The translations under genes and the position numbers were made by a program. Below the pieces are notes generated by a model, which did no database searches, had not been told where the DNA came from, and worked only from the letters and a program-made list of their open reading frames with translations. Shown here in pieces: positions 19,572-29,396 of a DNA stretch of 64,000 nt. Source of the stretch: Rhodobacteraceae bacterium F11138 (GTDB lineage: Bacteria; Pseudomonadota; Alphaproteobacteria; Rhodobacterales; Rhodobacteraceae); the NCBI GenBank assembly GCA_016521575.1, contig JAEKDP010000005.1:1-64000 (forward strand), read 5' to 3'. How positions within the stretch are numbered: position 1 is the first letter of the stretch; each line of letters starts with the position of its first letter.

Positions 19572-20459
19572 ATGACAGAGATCCCCACATCGCGACACAG
19601 TGCGTTCCATGTGTTGACCGGACTGTTCTCGCTGCCCGCGGGCGCGCGCATCGGCGTCGGTCCCATGATTGCCGCGGTGATCCTTGTCGTGATCGTTCTG
19701 GCCACGCTGCTTGCTCCGTTTTACGTCCCGTATGATCCGCTTTCGATGGATGCGATGGGGCGTCTAAAACCACCGTCAGAAGCGCACATCCTGGGCACGG
19801 ACCCCTACGGACGCGATATTTTCTCTCGCGTCATGATGGGCGGGCGCGTGTCGTTGCTGATCGGTGTCGGTGCTGCGCTGGTCAGCATCGCCGTGGGTCT
19901 GATGATCGGTCTGGTCGCCGGGTTCTTTCGCGCGGCGGATGGCATCATCATGCGGATCATGGACAGCCTCATGGCAATTCCGGCGATCCTGCTGGCGATT
20001 GCACTGGTCGCGTTGAACGGACCCAGCCTGTCATCCGTCATCATCGCGATCACTGTGCCAGAGGTGCCGCGGGTGGTGCGTCTTGTGCGGTCGGTCGTCT
20101 TGTCGGCGCGCGAAGAGCCATATGTCGAAGCGGCGATTGCCCTTGGGTCGTCCATGCCGAAGATCCTGATACAGCACCTGATGCCGAACACCTTTGCGCC
20201 TTTGATCGTTCAGGGGACGTATATCTGTGCTTCTGCCATTCTGATCGAGGCAATCCTGTCGTTCCTGGGCGCTGGCGTATCGACCGAGATACCGACCTGG
20301 GGGAACATCATGGCCGAAGGCCGTACATATTTTCAGATCAAACCGGGGCTGATCTTCTGGCCGGGGCTCATGTTGTCGCTGTGTATCCTTGCGATCAACC
20401 TGTTGGGCGACACGGCGCGCGATCTGCTCGATCCGCGAATGAAAAAGCGGGAGGGCTGA
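19572..20459 (+). CDS. peptide ABC transporter permease (DppC-like)
   Basis: Inner-membrane permease, 295 aa, with the DppC marker HILGTDPYGRDIFSRVMMGGRVS and C-terminus NLLGDTARDLLDPRMKKREG. The start MTEIPTSRHS is taken at 19572, one base after the upstream TGA; the longer frame merely reads the end of the DppB gene. Hydrophobic segments lie at about 30-55 and through the C-terminal two thirds. Confidence 0.93.
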   Translation: MTEIPTSRHSAFHVLTGLFSLPAGARIGVGPMIAAVILVVIVLATLLAPFYVPYDPLSMDAMGRLKPPSEAHILGTDPYGRDIFSRVMMGGRVSLLIGVGAALVSIAVGLMIGLVAGFFRAADGIIMRIMDSLMAIPAILLAIALVALNGPSLSSVIIAITVPEVPRVVRLVRSVVLSAREEPYVEAAIALGSSMPKILIQHLMPNTFAPLIVQGTYICASAILIEAILSFLGAGVSTEIPTWGNIMAEGRTYFQIKPGLIFWPGLMLSLCILAINLLGDTARDLLDPRMKKREG

Positions 20460-20462
20460 CGC

Positions 20463-22148
20463 ATGGAGCTCAAATCCAGGGACTTCTCGGATGCCAAGCG
20501 AGTCCTGAAAATCCGCAAGCTTGAAGTCGGACTGACAGGGCGCCCGGACGCGGTTCACGTCCTGAACGAGATCGACCTTGATATTCGTGCAGGTGAAACC
20601 CACTGCCTTGTGGGGGAATCCGGGTCGGGCAAATCCGTCACGTCGCTGGCGGCGATGGGTTTGCTGCCAAAGGATGCGCTGGAAATTCGGGGCGGCCTGA
20701 TCGATCTTCAGGGGTTTGAGATCACCAACGCCACCGCCGCGCAAATGCGCGAACTGCGCGCCCGCCGGATCGCGATGATCTTTCAGGAACCGATGACGGC
20801 CCTGAACCCCGTGCTGCGCGTCGGTGAACAGATCGAGGAAGTGCTGAACATGCACACCGATCTGTCCCAGTCAGAGGCAAAGAAGCGCACAATCGACATC
20901 ATGGAGCAGGTTCATCTGCCAGACGTCGAGCGGATCTACTCTGCTTTCCCGCACCAGCTGTCCGGAGGCCAGCGACAACGCATCATGATCGCGATGGCGC
21001 TTATCCTTGACCCCGACTTGCTTATCGCGGACGAGCCAACGACGGCCTTGGACGTCACGACGCAGCTTCAGATCCTGAAACTGATCGCTGAAATGCAGGA
21101 ACGGCAGGGGACCGCCGTGCTGTTCATCACCCATGACATGGGGGTCGTCGCCGAAATCGCCGATACGGTCAGCGTCATGCAGAAGGGTCGAATTGTCGAG
21201 CGCGCGCCGATCCGCGATCTGCTGAAAAATCCGCAAGAAGACTATACGAAAAAATTGCTTTCCGCCGTGCCCAACCTCACGCCGCGCAGCGCGCGCGACG
21301 TGTCCGGGAAAAAGGACGTGGTCGCGGTCGAGGACCTGAACATGACCTATGGCGGCGGCGGTCTGTTTCGAAAATCGGACGAAGTCAAAGCCGCCCGTGA
21401 TGTGAACTTCTCCATCGCGCCGGGCCGAACGCTTGGCATCGTGGGCGAGTCGGGATCAGGCAAGTCCACGGTTGCGCGCTGCATCATGCGGTTGATCGAC
21501 CCGACCGCCGGCAAGATCACGGTCGCGGGACATGAAATAGCCAAGCTGACCCGTCGCCAGTTGCAGCCCCATCGCAAGCATTTGCAAATCGTGTTCCAGG
21601 ACCCGTACCGGTCGCTGAATCCGCGCTGGACCGTGGCGCGCAGCTTGTGCGAAGGGCCGATCAACTTCGGCACCTCGCGTGAAGAGGCGATGGAAAAAGC
21701 CGCTGAATTGATGGAGCTGGTCGATCTGCCACGCGATGCACTGGCGCGCTATCCGCATCAGTTCTCGGGGGGGCAACGCCAGCGCATCGCGATTGCGCGC
21801 GCCGTGGCGATGAAGCCCGATCTCCTGGTCGCGGACGAAGCTGTGTCGGCGCTTGACGTGAGTGTGCAGGCGCAGGTTCTGGACCTGCTGGACGACATCC
21901 AGGAAAAGTTCGGCGTCGCCATGCTGTTCATCACCCATGATTTGCGTGTCGCCGCGCAGATCTGCGACGAGGTGCTGGTGATGCAAAGAGGGCAGGTGGT
22001 GGAACACGGTCCCGCCGGACGAGTCCTGTCTGACCCTCACCACGACTATACTCGAAACCTGATCGAGGCGGCCCCGGGCCGTCACTGGGACTTTGCAAAT
22101 TTTCGCGCGCTGGAGAGCGCGCCCGGACATCAAGGAGCCATCGCATGA
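20463..22148 (+). CDS. fused (double) dipeptide ABC transporter ATPase
   Basis: Two ATP-binding domains in one chain, 561 aa, equivalent to fused DppD and DppF. Domain 1 (about 1-275) has Walker A GESGSGKS, signature LSGGQRQR and Walker [13 protein letters not shown]. Domain 2 (about 285-561) has [17 protein letters not shown] and [12 protein letters not shown]. This differs from the first Dpp system in the window, where the ATPases are separate genes. The start is 3 bases after the DppC stop and the end overlaps the M20 gene by 4 bases. Confidence 0.93.
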   Translation: MELKSRDFSDAKRVLKIRKLEVGLTGRPDAVHVLNEIDLDIRAGETHCLVGESGSGKSVTSLAAMGLLPKDALEIRGGLIDLQGFEITNATAAQMRELRARRIAMIFQEPMTALNPVLRVGEQIEEVLNMHTDLSQSEAKKRTIDIMEQVHLPDVERIYSAFPHQLSGGQRQRIMIAMALILDPDLLIADEPTTALDVTTQLQILKLIAEMQERQGTAVLFITHDMGVVAEIADTVSVMQKGRIVERAPIRDLLKNPQEDYTKKLLSAVPNLTPRSARDVSGKKDVVAVEDLNMTYGGGGLFRKSDEVKAARDVNFSIAPGRTLGIVGESGSGKSTVARCIMRLIDPTAGKITVAGHEIAKLTRRQLQPHRKHLQIVFQDPYRSLNPRWTVARSLCEGPINFGTSREEAMEKAAELMELVDLPRDALARYPHQFSGGQRQRIAIARAVAMKPDLLVADEAVSALDVSVQAQVLDLLDDIQEKFGVAMLFITHDLRVAAQICDEVLVMQRGQVVEHGPAGRVLSDPHHDYTRNLIEAAPGRHWDFANFRALESAPGHQGAIA

Positions 22149-23311
22149 GCGTCATCCCGAAAATCGAAGCCTTTTCCGCTGAGTTGACTGAAATCCGCCA
22201 GGATTTGCATGCCCATCCCGAATTGGGATTTGAAGAGGTGCGTACGTCCGGGATCGTCGCAGAAAAACTCCGGGCCTATGGCGTGGACGAGATTCACGAG
22301 GGCCTGGGTGGCACCGGCGTGGTCGCGGTGATCCGCGGACAGGGCGGTGGCAACCGCCGCGTTGGCCTGCGCGCCGACATGGATGCCTTGCCGATCACCG
22401 AAACATCGGGGCTGCCCTATGCCTCGACCAATCCCGGGCGGATGCATGCCTGTGGTCATGACGGTCATACCACGATGCTGCTGGGCGCCGCCCGGTACCT
22501 GGCTGAAACGCGCGATTTTGATGGCACCGTTGTGCTGATCTTCCAGCCTGCCGAAGAGGGGTTGGGCGGCGCGCGCCGTATGATCGCGGATGGTTTGTTC
22601 GAAAAATTCCCCTGTGACGAAATCTATGGCATGCACAACGACCCCAATTCCGACCCCGGCGTGGTCAGCGTAACACCGGGTCCGGCGATGGCCGGTGCGT
22701 CGTTCTTTGACATCACGGTGAAGGGCACAGGCAGCCATGCGGCAATGCCGCACCAGTCGAAAGACCCCATCGTCATCGGGACCAATCTGGTGCAGCAATT
22801 GCAAAGCGTGGTCAGCCGCAACACCCCGCCGACCAAGCCGGTGGTTCTGTCAGTGACCACATTCAACGCGGGTTCGGCATATAACGTGGTGCCAGATACG
22901 GCAACGATTTCGGGCACGATCCGCTATTTCCATGACGACGTGTCCGAGATGGCAGACGCCCGTATCCGCGAGCTTTGCGCCGGTATGGCGCAGGCCTACG
23001 GGATCGAAATTTCGGTCGATCTGCGCAATGTTTTCGATGTCCTGCTGAACGATGCCGACTTGTCCACCGCATATGTCGCCGCCGCCGCCGATATCGTTGG
23101 CAAAGACATGGCGGCGGAATCCTCTGAACAGGCGACGGGTTCTGAAGATTTCGCAGATATGCTCAAGGTGGTTCCGGGTGCTTATTGCCGCGTCGGCCAT
23201 GCGGGCAGTGTACCGTTGCACAACCCGGCCTTCGTTCTGGATGACGCGATCCTGCCCATCGGCGCATCAATCTATGCGCGCATCGTCGAAACCCGGTTGC
23301 CCAAAGGCTGA
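22145..23311 (+). CDS. M20 family amidohydrolase (hippurate hydrolase/IAA-amino acid hydrolase-like)
   Basis: Metal-dependent amidohydrolase of the M20D group, 388 aa, removing an acyl or amino-acid group from an amide. Family blocks are LHAHPELGFEE near the N-terminus, GLRADMDALPI, the metal motif MHACGHDGHT (Cys and His ligands), and FQPAEEGLGGARRMI. The C-terminal region carries the TGSEDFADM metal-ligand block. It overlaps the ATPase stop by ATGA, so it is an operon member and probably processes the imported compound in the cytoplasm. Confidence 0.92.
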   Translation: MSVIPKIEAFSAELTEIRQDLHAHPELGFEEVRTSGIVAEKLRAYGVDEIHEGLGGTGVVAVIRGQGGGNRRVGLRADMDALPITETSGLPYASTNPGRMHACGHDGHTTMLLGAARYLAETRDFDGTVVLIFQPAEEGLGGARRMIADGLFEKFPCDEIYGMHNDPNSDPGVVSVTPGPAMAGASFFDITVKGTGSHAAMPHQSKDPIVIGTNLVQQLQSVVSRNTPPTKPVVLSVTTFNAGSAYNVVPDTATISGTIRYFHDDVSEMADARIRELCAGMAQAYGIEISVDLRNVFDVLLNDADLSTAYVAAAADIVGKDMAAESSEQATGSEDFADMLKVVPGAYCRVGHAGSVPLHNPAFVLDDAILPIGASIYARIVETRLPKG

Positions 23312-23400
23312 GCCTGTTCATGTCTGATCTGCTTTGCCCGTCTCATTTCCCGCAATACCCCAGGTCGGCCTTGTGCTGATCCGGGGCAGGAGCCTACCCC

Positions 23401-24540
23401 ATGACCAACCCTCTTGATCTGCCTTTTGATTTCGACGAGATGCTTGCCGGCCTCAAGCCCTGGATCGAAACCGAAAGCCCGACTTTTGACGCCGCTGCCG
23501 TCAACCGGATGATGGATCTGGTCCAGCATGAATTGGCGGCGCTTGGGGCGCGGGTCGAGCGGATCCCGGGGCGTGCGGGGATTGGCGATAGTGTGCGTGC
23601 AACCATGCCCCATCCAAATGCAGGGCAGGGCGGTATCCTGTTGCTGGGCCATATGGACACGGTGCATCCGGTCGGCACGTTGGAAAAATTGCCTTTCCGG
23701 CGTGACGGCAACCGGTGTTACGGCCCCGGCATTCTGGACATGAAGGGGGGAAACTACGTCTATCTGGATGCTCTGCGCAAACTTTTGGCGGCGGGTGTGA
23801 CGACACCATTGCCCGTTACCGTGCTTTTCACGCCGGACGAAGAGATCGGCACGCCTCTGACACGCGAACTGATCGAAACCGAAGCGAAGCGCCATAAGTA
23901 CATTCTTGTCCCCGAACCCGCCCATCGGGGCGGCGGCGCCGTGATCGGGCGCTACGCGATTGCACGTTTCAACCTTCAGACACGGGGCAAGCCAAGCCAT
24001 GCGGGCTGGGCGCTGGCCGATGGGCGCTCGGCGATCGCGGAAATGGCAAAGGCGGTGGCAAAGATCGAAGGCATGACGACGGATGATTGCACCTTCTCGG
24101 TCGGAGTTTTCAATGCCGGACAGTGGGTCAACTGCGTGTCGTCGATCTGCGACGCCGAGGTGCTGACCATGGCCAAGACACAGGACCTGCTGGACGAGGG
24201 GGTGGCCAGGATGATGGCGCTCAACTCTGATGATGGTGACGTCGTGATGGAGGTCCGCCGTGGTGTGACTCGTCCGGTGTGGGAGCCGAACCAGCCCGGT
24301 ACCATGGCCATGCTGTCGCTGGCTCAGGAAATCGCAGGCGAGATCGGCTTTGAAATGACCGGAAGCTCTGCGGGCGGTGGCTCGGACGGAAATTTCACGG
24401 GCTTTCTGGGTTTGCCGACGCTGGATTCCATCGGGGTCAGGGGAAAGGCGTTGCACACATTGAATGAACATATCGAGATCGACAGCCTTGCCGAACGCGG
24501 CCGTCTCGCTGCCGGGCTGTACTGTCGCCTGGAGGCCTGA
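23401..24540 (+). CDS. M20 family metallopeptidase (glutamate carboxypeptidase-like)
   Basis: M20A-type peptidase, 379 aa, resembling carboxypeptidase G2. It shows LLLGHMDTVHPVG (His-x-Asp metal and catalytic residues), GPGILDMKGGNYV (bridging Asp), TPDEEIGTP (catalytic and metal Glu pair) and SSAGGGSDGNF, followed by LHTLNEHIEI with the last metal His. It begins 90 bases after the other M20 gene and closes the plus-strand cluster. A role in removing C-terminal glutamate or a similar residue is a family-based guess. Confidence 0.9.
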   Translation: MTNPLDLPFDFDEMLAGLKPWIETESPTFDAAAVNRMMDLVQHELAALGARVERIPGRAGIGDSVRATMPHPNAGQGGILLLGHMDTVHPVGTLEKLPFRRDGNRCYGPGILDMKGGNYVYLDALRKLLAAGVTTPLPVTVLFTPDEEIGTPLTRELIETEAKRHKYILVPEPAHRGGGAVIGRYAIARFNLQTRGKPSHAGWALADGRSAIAEMAKAVAKIEGMTTDDCTFSVGVFNAGQWVNCVSSICDAEVLTMAKTQDLLDEGVARMMALNSDDGDVVMEVRRGVTRPVWEPNQPGTMAMLSLAQEIAGEIGFEMTGSSAGGGSDGNFTGFLGLPTLDSIGVRGKALHTLNEHIEIDSLAERGRLAAGLYCRLEA

Positions 24541-24999
24541 GAACCCGTGCGGTTGTCTTGATTGCCTGCGCCCGGATCGGAGTGGGCTTGTTTTTCATCG
24601 ACGCCCGCTTCTACAAGAGCGTCCTTTTGTGGGTCATGAGAAACGCGCGAAAGTTGGTGATGCCCTGAGGGGCGGTATATCATGGCGGTGTTCAGACGCC
24701 GTCAATGCTCACGCCCAGCATCCTGCCACGGTCTCTGCGCAAGGTGAAATCGGTCGAGGAGCTGCTGCCCCGGCTTTACCCCGGGGGCGTCTACTTCAGG
24801 CCGCGGATGACTGAGGACATACAATGCGTTCTACTGCTCGAGTGGGGCCGCTGTGTTCGTACAAGTTCAACCAATCTCTAGCCCTGACCTTGGTGAGCCT
24901 TCAGGCCTGTCGTGGTGCGAGAAAACACTGGACAGGCCAACAATCGTCTGCCGGATCAAAGTCCGCAACTGGTTCGGATGATTTGGGCCACAAAGGGTA
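24541..24999. other. intergenic stretch with one transposase relic
   Basis: About 460 bases between the M20 gene and the convergent mdeR-like gene. Besides the IS256-like fragment listed separately, the remaining frames are short and uncharacteristic. No terminator with a T-run was seen. Confidence 0.45.
24705..24800 (+). pseudogene. IS256-family transposase fragment
   Basis: Translation in the plus frame from 24705 gives LTPSILPRSLRKVKSVEELLPRLYPGGVYF. This matches the mutator/IS256 transposase pattern of a leading ILP, a basic stretch, then SVEELLPxLYLKGxS. Sequence after this does not continue the family. Only about 30 residues remain, so it is a relic and the call rests on one motif. Confidence 0.5.
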
Positions 25000-25470
25000 T
25001 TACCGGTGCACCTCAGGGTAAATATGCGTCCGTTTCACCACGCCATATACAAAGCTACTGTCTATGGATCCGATCCCGCCAATTGGATGCAGGCGTTCAC
25101 GCACGAACCGTTCGTAACCTTCCAGGTCACTCACCACGACCCGCAGCAGGTAGTCCGATAAGCCGGTCATCACCAAGCATTCGAGCACTTCCGGAGTGCG
25201 TTTCATTTGATCTTCGAAGTGGCTCACAACATCCTTGGTATGCCTGTCCAAAGTGACCCGCACCATTACCGTCACCGGCAGCCCATAGGCACGCGCGTCC
25301 ACGTCCACGCTATAGCCGGTGATCGCCCCGCTTTGTTCAAGCAGTCGCAGCCGCCGCAAGCAAGGAGAGGGCGACAGGTTCACCGCCGCAGCAAGATCCA
25401 GGTTGGTCATGCGCCCGTTGGCCTGCAGCGCGCGGATTATTTTTCGGTCAATTGCGTCGATTTTTGGCAT
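25000..25470 (-). CDS. mdeR: Lrp/AsnC family regulator, divergent from mdeA (MdeR-like)
   Basis: Lrp/AsnC-type regulator, 156 aa. The N-terminal helix-turn-helix is AIDRKIIRALQANGRMTNLDLAAAVNLSPSPCLRRLRLLEQ split over residues 6-47, and the C-terminal RAM domain holds GLSDYLLRVVVSDLEGYERFV. It diverges from the methionine gamma-lyase gene in the arrangement described for Pseudomonas putida mdeR-mdeAB, where MdeR activates mdeAB. The symbol rests on this context plus family; an effector such as methionine is inferred. Confidence 0.82.
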   Translation of the reverse strand: MPKIDAIDRKIIRALQANGRMTNLDLAAAVNLSPSPCLRRLRLLEQSGAITGYSVDVDARAYGLPVTVMVRVTLDRHTKDVVSHFEDQMKRTPEVLECLVMTGLSDYLLRVVVSDLEGYERFVRERLHPIGGIGSIDSSFVYGVVKRTHIYPEVHR

Positions 25471-25475
25471 TTTAT

Positions 25476-25487
25476 ACCAATATTGGT
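25476..25487. promoter_or_regulatory. 12-base palindrome, candidate MdeR operator
   Basis: Perfect palindrome ACCAATATTGGT, 5 bases upstream of the mdeR start codon and about 76 bases upstream of mdeA. Lrp-family proteins bind AT-centred palindromes of this kind. Its position over the mdeR ribosome site suits autorepression with activation of mdeA. Confidence 0.6.
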
Positions 25488-25562
25488 GAGATCACAGCGA
25501 AACATAGCAACTAATGACCTCTGTTCCTAGCTGATAATGCCTCCAGAATCGAGGAGACAGCG

Positions 25563-26765
25563 ATGCGTTCCACTGACTATGACTTTTCCACACGCGCCAT
25601 TCACCACGGCTATGATCCGCAATCCCATCAGGGGGCGTTGAACCCGCCGGTTTATATGACCACCACCTTCACCTTTGACACCGCCGAATCCGGCGGGGCG
25701 ATGTTTGCAGGGGAAAAGGAAGGGCATTTCTATTCGCGCATCTCCAACCCGACGCTGGATCATCTGGAACAGCGGATCGCAAATCTTGAAGGCGGCGAAG
25801 CGGGGCTTTGCACCGCCTCCGGCATGGGCGCGATCACCTCGACCCTGTGGTCATTTCTTGAGGCCGGTGATGAGGTGATCATCGACAAGACGCTCTATGG
25901 CTGCACCTTTGCTTTCATGACCCACGGGTTGCCCCGCTTTGGCGTCAAGGTGACGCTGGTGGATATGACCGACCCCGACAACCTGACCCATGCGATCAGC
26001 GGAAAAACCAAGATCGTGTATTTCGAGACCCCCGCGAACCCCAACAACCGTTTGGTGGATATCGCGGCGGTGTCGCGGATCGCCCACCGCGCCGGGGCCA
26101 AAGTGGTGGTCGACAACACCTATGCCACGCCCGTCATCACCCGACCGCTCGAACACGGCGCGGACATCGTGCTGCACTCCGCGACCAAATTCCTCAGCGG
26201 TCATGGTGACGTTGTGGCGGGTTTGATCGTCGGCAGTCTTGAGGATATCACCCACATCCGCCTTGTGGGTCTCAAGGATATGACCGGCGCTGTGATGTCG
26301 CCGATGACGGCCATGTTACTGCTGCGCGGGATCAAAACGCTTGAACTGCGCATGGAACGTCACTGCAAAACCGCCGCAGAAGTGGCACAGGCGTTGGAGG
26401 CCCATCCCGCCGTGCTCAGCGTCAGCTATCCCGGTCTCGACAGTTTTCCGCAACGCGATCTGGCCCGTCGCCAGATGGCGAATTTTGGCGGCATGATCCC
26501 CTTTGAGGTCAAGGGTGGCAAGGCTGGCGGCATTGCCCTGATGAACCGTCTGAACCTGATCCAGCGCGCGGTCAGCCTTGGTGATGCCGAAAGTCTGATT
26601 CAGCACCCCGCCAGCATGACCCATTCGACCTACACCCCCGAGGAACGTGCCGAACATGGCATTGCCGAAGGGCTGGTGCGCCTGTCCGTCGGCCTGGAGG
26701 GCGCGGCGGACCTGATAAACGATCTGCATGGTGCGCTTGGCGCGCACAACATGCAGGCTGCCTGA
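25563..26765 (+). CDS. mdeA: methionine gamma-lyase
   Basis: PLP enzyme of the Cys/Met metabolism family, 400 aa, splitting L-methionine to methanethiol, 2-oxobutyrate and ammonia. It follows the P. putida enzyme closely: FSTRAIHHGYDPQ, GHFYSRISNPTL, LEGGEAGLCTASGMGAITSTLW, and the MGL-specific cysteine in LYGCTFAF (Cys114, counterpart of Cys116). The PLP lysine is in SATKFLSGHGD (Lys209). The presence of that cysteine favours methionine lyase over cystathionine lyase. GAGGAGACAGCG precedes the start. It is followed 6 bases later by mdeB. Confidence 0.92.
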   Translation: MRSTDYDFSTRAIHHGYDPQSHQGALNPPVYMTTTFTFDTAESGGAMFAGEKEGHFYSRISNPTLDHLEQRIANLEGGEAGLCTASGMGAITSTLWSFLEAGDEVIIDKTLYGCTFAFMTHGLPRFGVKVTLVDMTDPDNLTHAISGKTKIVYFETPANPNNRLVDIAAVSRIAHRAGAKVVVDNTYATPVITRPLEHGADIVLHSATKFLSGHGDVVAGLIVGSLEDITHIRLVGLKDMTGAVMSPMTAMLLLRGIKTLELRMERHCKTAAEVAQALEAHPAVLSVSYPGLDSFPQRDLARRQMANFGGMIPFEVKGGKAGGIALMNRLNLIQRAVSLGDAESLIQHPASMTHSTYTPEERAEHGIAEGLVRLSVGLEGAADLINDLHGALGAHNMQAA

Positions 26766-26771
26766 TTTCCC

Positions 26772-29156
26772 ATGACACAGATTGACCAAACCCATCTCAA
26801 GACCATCGAACAGCGGCTCTTGTGGCTGTCGCACTGGATGATCCACAACGCCAACCACATCCGCCCCAAGGCGGACGGGATCAAGGTGGGCGGGCATCAG
26901 GCCTCGTCCGCGTCGATGGTCTCCATCATGACCGCCCTTTATTTCAGCGCCCTGCGCCCCGAAGACCGGGTGGCGGTCAAACCCCATGCCTCGCCGGTGT
27001 TTCACGCAATCCAATATCTGATGGGCAACCAGACCCGCGAGAAAATGGAAAACTTCCGCGGCTATCAGGGCGTGCAAAGCTATCCCAGCCGCACCAAGGA
27101 CATTGACGATGTGGACTTTTCCACCGGTTCGGTTGGTCTTGGGGTCGCGATCACCTCCTTTGCTTCGCTGGTGCAAGATTACATCGCCGCCAAGGACTGG
27201 GGGAACGGTCTGCCGCTGGGCCGGATGGTGGCGCTGGTGGGCGACGCGGAGCTGGACGAAGGCGCTGTCTACGAGGCGCTGCAAGAAGGTTGGAAAAACG
27301 ACCTGCGCAACACCTGGTGGATCATCGATTACAACCGCCAATCGCTTGACGGTGTGGTGCGCGAAGGGCTGTTCAAACGCATCGAACAGATCTTTGACGC
27401 CTTTGGCTGGGATGTGGTCAAGGTCAAATACGGCGCCCTGCAACGCGCCGCGTTCAAGGAACCGGGTGGCGACAAACTGCGCGACTGGATCGACAATTGC
27501 CCCAACCAGCTTTACTCCGCGCTCACCTTCATGGGCGGCGCGATCTGGCGTGAACGTCTGATGGAGGCGCTTGGTGATCAGGGCGATGTGACCGCGCTGA
27601 TCGACGCGCGCTCAGACGATGAACTCGCCGATCTGATGGAAAACCTCGGCGGCAACTGCGTGCAGACCATGGCCGAAACATTTGCCGCCATCGACCATGA
27701 CCGCCCCACATGTTTTCTGGCCTATACGGTCAAGGGTTGGGGCACGCCCATCGCCGGTCACAAGGACAACCACGGTGGCCTGATGAACAAGACCCAGATG
27801 GCGGAGTGGCAGAAACACATGGGCGTGGCCGAAGGCGACGAATGGGAAAAGTTTGCCACCGTCCAAGACCCCGCTGCGCTGCAAGCTTTCCTTGATAAAG
27901 CCCCGTTCTTTGCCAAGGGCCGCCGCCGCTATAGCGATGACAAACTGCCGGTTCCGGCCATTGATCTGGCCTCTGATCGCGAGATTTCGACGCAAATGGC
28001 CTTTGGCAAGATCCTCGATGACCTCTCCAAAGGTGACAGCGATCTCGCCGCGCGGATCGTCACCATGTCCCCCGATGTGACCGGCACCACCAACCTTGGC
28101 CCATGGGTGAACCGGCGCAAGCTGTTTGCCCGCACCGAACAGGCCGACACCTTTATCAACGAAAAGATCCCCTCAACCGCGAAATGGGAATTCACCCCCA
28201 AGGGCCAGCATATCGAACTGGGCATCGCCGAGATGAATCTGTTCCTGTTGCTGGGCGCGGCGGGTCTGTCGCATGCGCTGTTTGGCAAACGAGTCATCCC
28301 CATCGGCACGGTCTATGACCCCTTTGTCGCACGCGGTCTCGATGCGCTGAACTATGCCTGCTATCAGGACGCGCGGTTTATGATCGTGGGGACACCCTCT
28401 GGCGTGACCCTCGCCCCCGAAGGCGGCGCACACCAATCCATCGGATCCCCCCTCATCGGGATGAGCCAGGACGGGCTGGCCAGCTTTGAACCCGCCTTTG
28501 CCGATGAACTGGCCGTGATCATGAAATGGGCCTTTGATTACCTGCAAAAGGATGGCGAAGGCGACCCGGACGAACGCACATGGCTGCGTGATGAAACCGG
28601 CGGTTCCGTCTATCTGCGCCTGACAACAAATCCCATCGAACAGCCCGGCAAACGTGTGGACGAGGATTTCCGCCAGGGCGCGATTGACGGGGCCTATTGG
28701 CTGCGCAAGCCGGGGCCGAACTGCGAGGCGGTGATCGCCTATCAGGGTGCCGTCGCGCCCGAAGCGATCAAGGCCGCCGGCACCATCGCCGAAGGGCGGC
28801 GCGATGTTGGCGTGCTGGCCGTGACCTCTGCCGACCGGTTGAACGCGGGTTGGACGGCTGCGCAACGGGCCCGCGCCCGTGGCAACAGCACCGCGCAAAG
28901 TCATGTCGAAACCCTGCTGTCCCCAATCCCCCGCGATTGCAAACTGATCACCGTGATTGATGGCCATCCTGCCACGCTGTCCTGGCTTGGATCAGTGGCC
29001 GGGCACCAGACTGTTCCGCTTGGCGTCGAACACTTCGGCCAGACCGGCAGCATCGCCGATCTTTATCGCCACTTCGGCATTGATGCCGCGTCGATCGTGG
29101 AAAAGGTGCAAGGGCTGACACCGGGGCGTAACGTGCTGAGTTTTTCTGCCGTATGA
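26772..29156 (+). CDS. mdeB: homodimeric 2-oxoacid dehydrogenase E1 component (MdeB-like, 2-oxobutyrate)
   Basis: Thiamine-diphosphate E1 protein of the AceE/transketolase type, 794 aa. It shows GGHQASSASMVSIMTALYF and the TDP-binding stretch ALVGDAELDEGAVYEAL ending in IIDYNRQSLDG, then the pyrimidine-binding domain (PKGQHIELGIAEMNLFLLLGAAG) and a C-terminal transketolase domain. It is about 90 residues shorter than E. coli AceE. In P. putida mdeB follows mdeA and oxidises the 2-oxobutyrate released by it, yielding propionyl-CoA with E2 and E3 supplied elsewhere. No E2 or E3 gene is present here. Confidence 0.88.
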   Translation: MTQIDQTHLKTIEQRLLWLSHWMIHNANHIRPKADGIKVGGHQASSASMVSIMTALYFSALRPEDRVAVKPHASPVFHAIQYLMGNQTREKMENFRGYQGVQSYPSRTKDIDDVDFSTGSVGLGVAITSFASLVQDYIAAKDWGNGLPLGRMVALVGDAELDEGAVYEALQEGWKNDLRNTWWIIDYNRQSLDGVVREGLFKRIEQIFDAFGWDVVKVKYGALQRAAFKEPGGDKLRDWIDNCPNQLYSALTFMGGAIWRERLMEALGDQGDVTALIDARSDDELADLMENLGGNCVQTMAETFAAIDHDRPTCFLAYTVKGWGTPIAGHKDNHGGLMNKTQMAEWQKHMGVAEGDEWEKFATVQDPAALQAFLDKAPFFAKGRRRYSDDKLPVPAIDLASDREISTQMAFGKILDDLSKGDSDLAARIVTMSPDVTGTTNLGPWVNRRKLFARTEQADTFINEKIPSTAKWEFTPKGQHIELGIAEMNLFLLLGAAGLSHALFGKRVIPIGTVYDPFVARGLDALNYACYQDARFMIVGTPSGVTLAPEGGAHQSIGSPLIGMSQDGLASFEPAFADELAVIMKWAFDYLQKDGEGDPDERTWLRDETGGSVYLRLTTNPIEQPGKRVDEDFRQGAIDGAYWLRKPGPNCEAVIAYQGAVAPEAIKAAGTIAEGRRDVGVLAVTSADRLNAGWTAAQRARARGNSTAQSHVETLLSPIPRDCKLITVIDGHPATLSWLGSVAGHQTVPLGVEHFGQTGSIADLYRHFGIDAASIVEKVQGLTPGRNVLSFSAV

Positions 29157-29396
29157 ACGATACCTGGCCAGCGACTTCTATTGCCTATGAGGGCGGGTTC
29201 CCAATGGCCGGACTCTGGTTCCAGCCCGATAAAAAAACCCGCAGCAGGTCAGTGGGTGGCTCAGATGTCAGCCTGAAACCGTTGTTCAGATCGGACTAAG
29301 AGGCAGTCATACCGACTTGGCCGAGACCAGTCGGAATCCGTCTGACGCCACCACTTTTGCCGATCGAGGTGATCTCGAAGTCCCCACCTTTTGATC

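Noticed and set aside
13040-24540. Identification as a true microcystin-degrading mlr cluster
   Set aside because: MlrA is absent, the transporter type differs, and MlrB- and MlrC-like families are broad, so only a resemblance is claimed.
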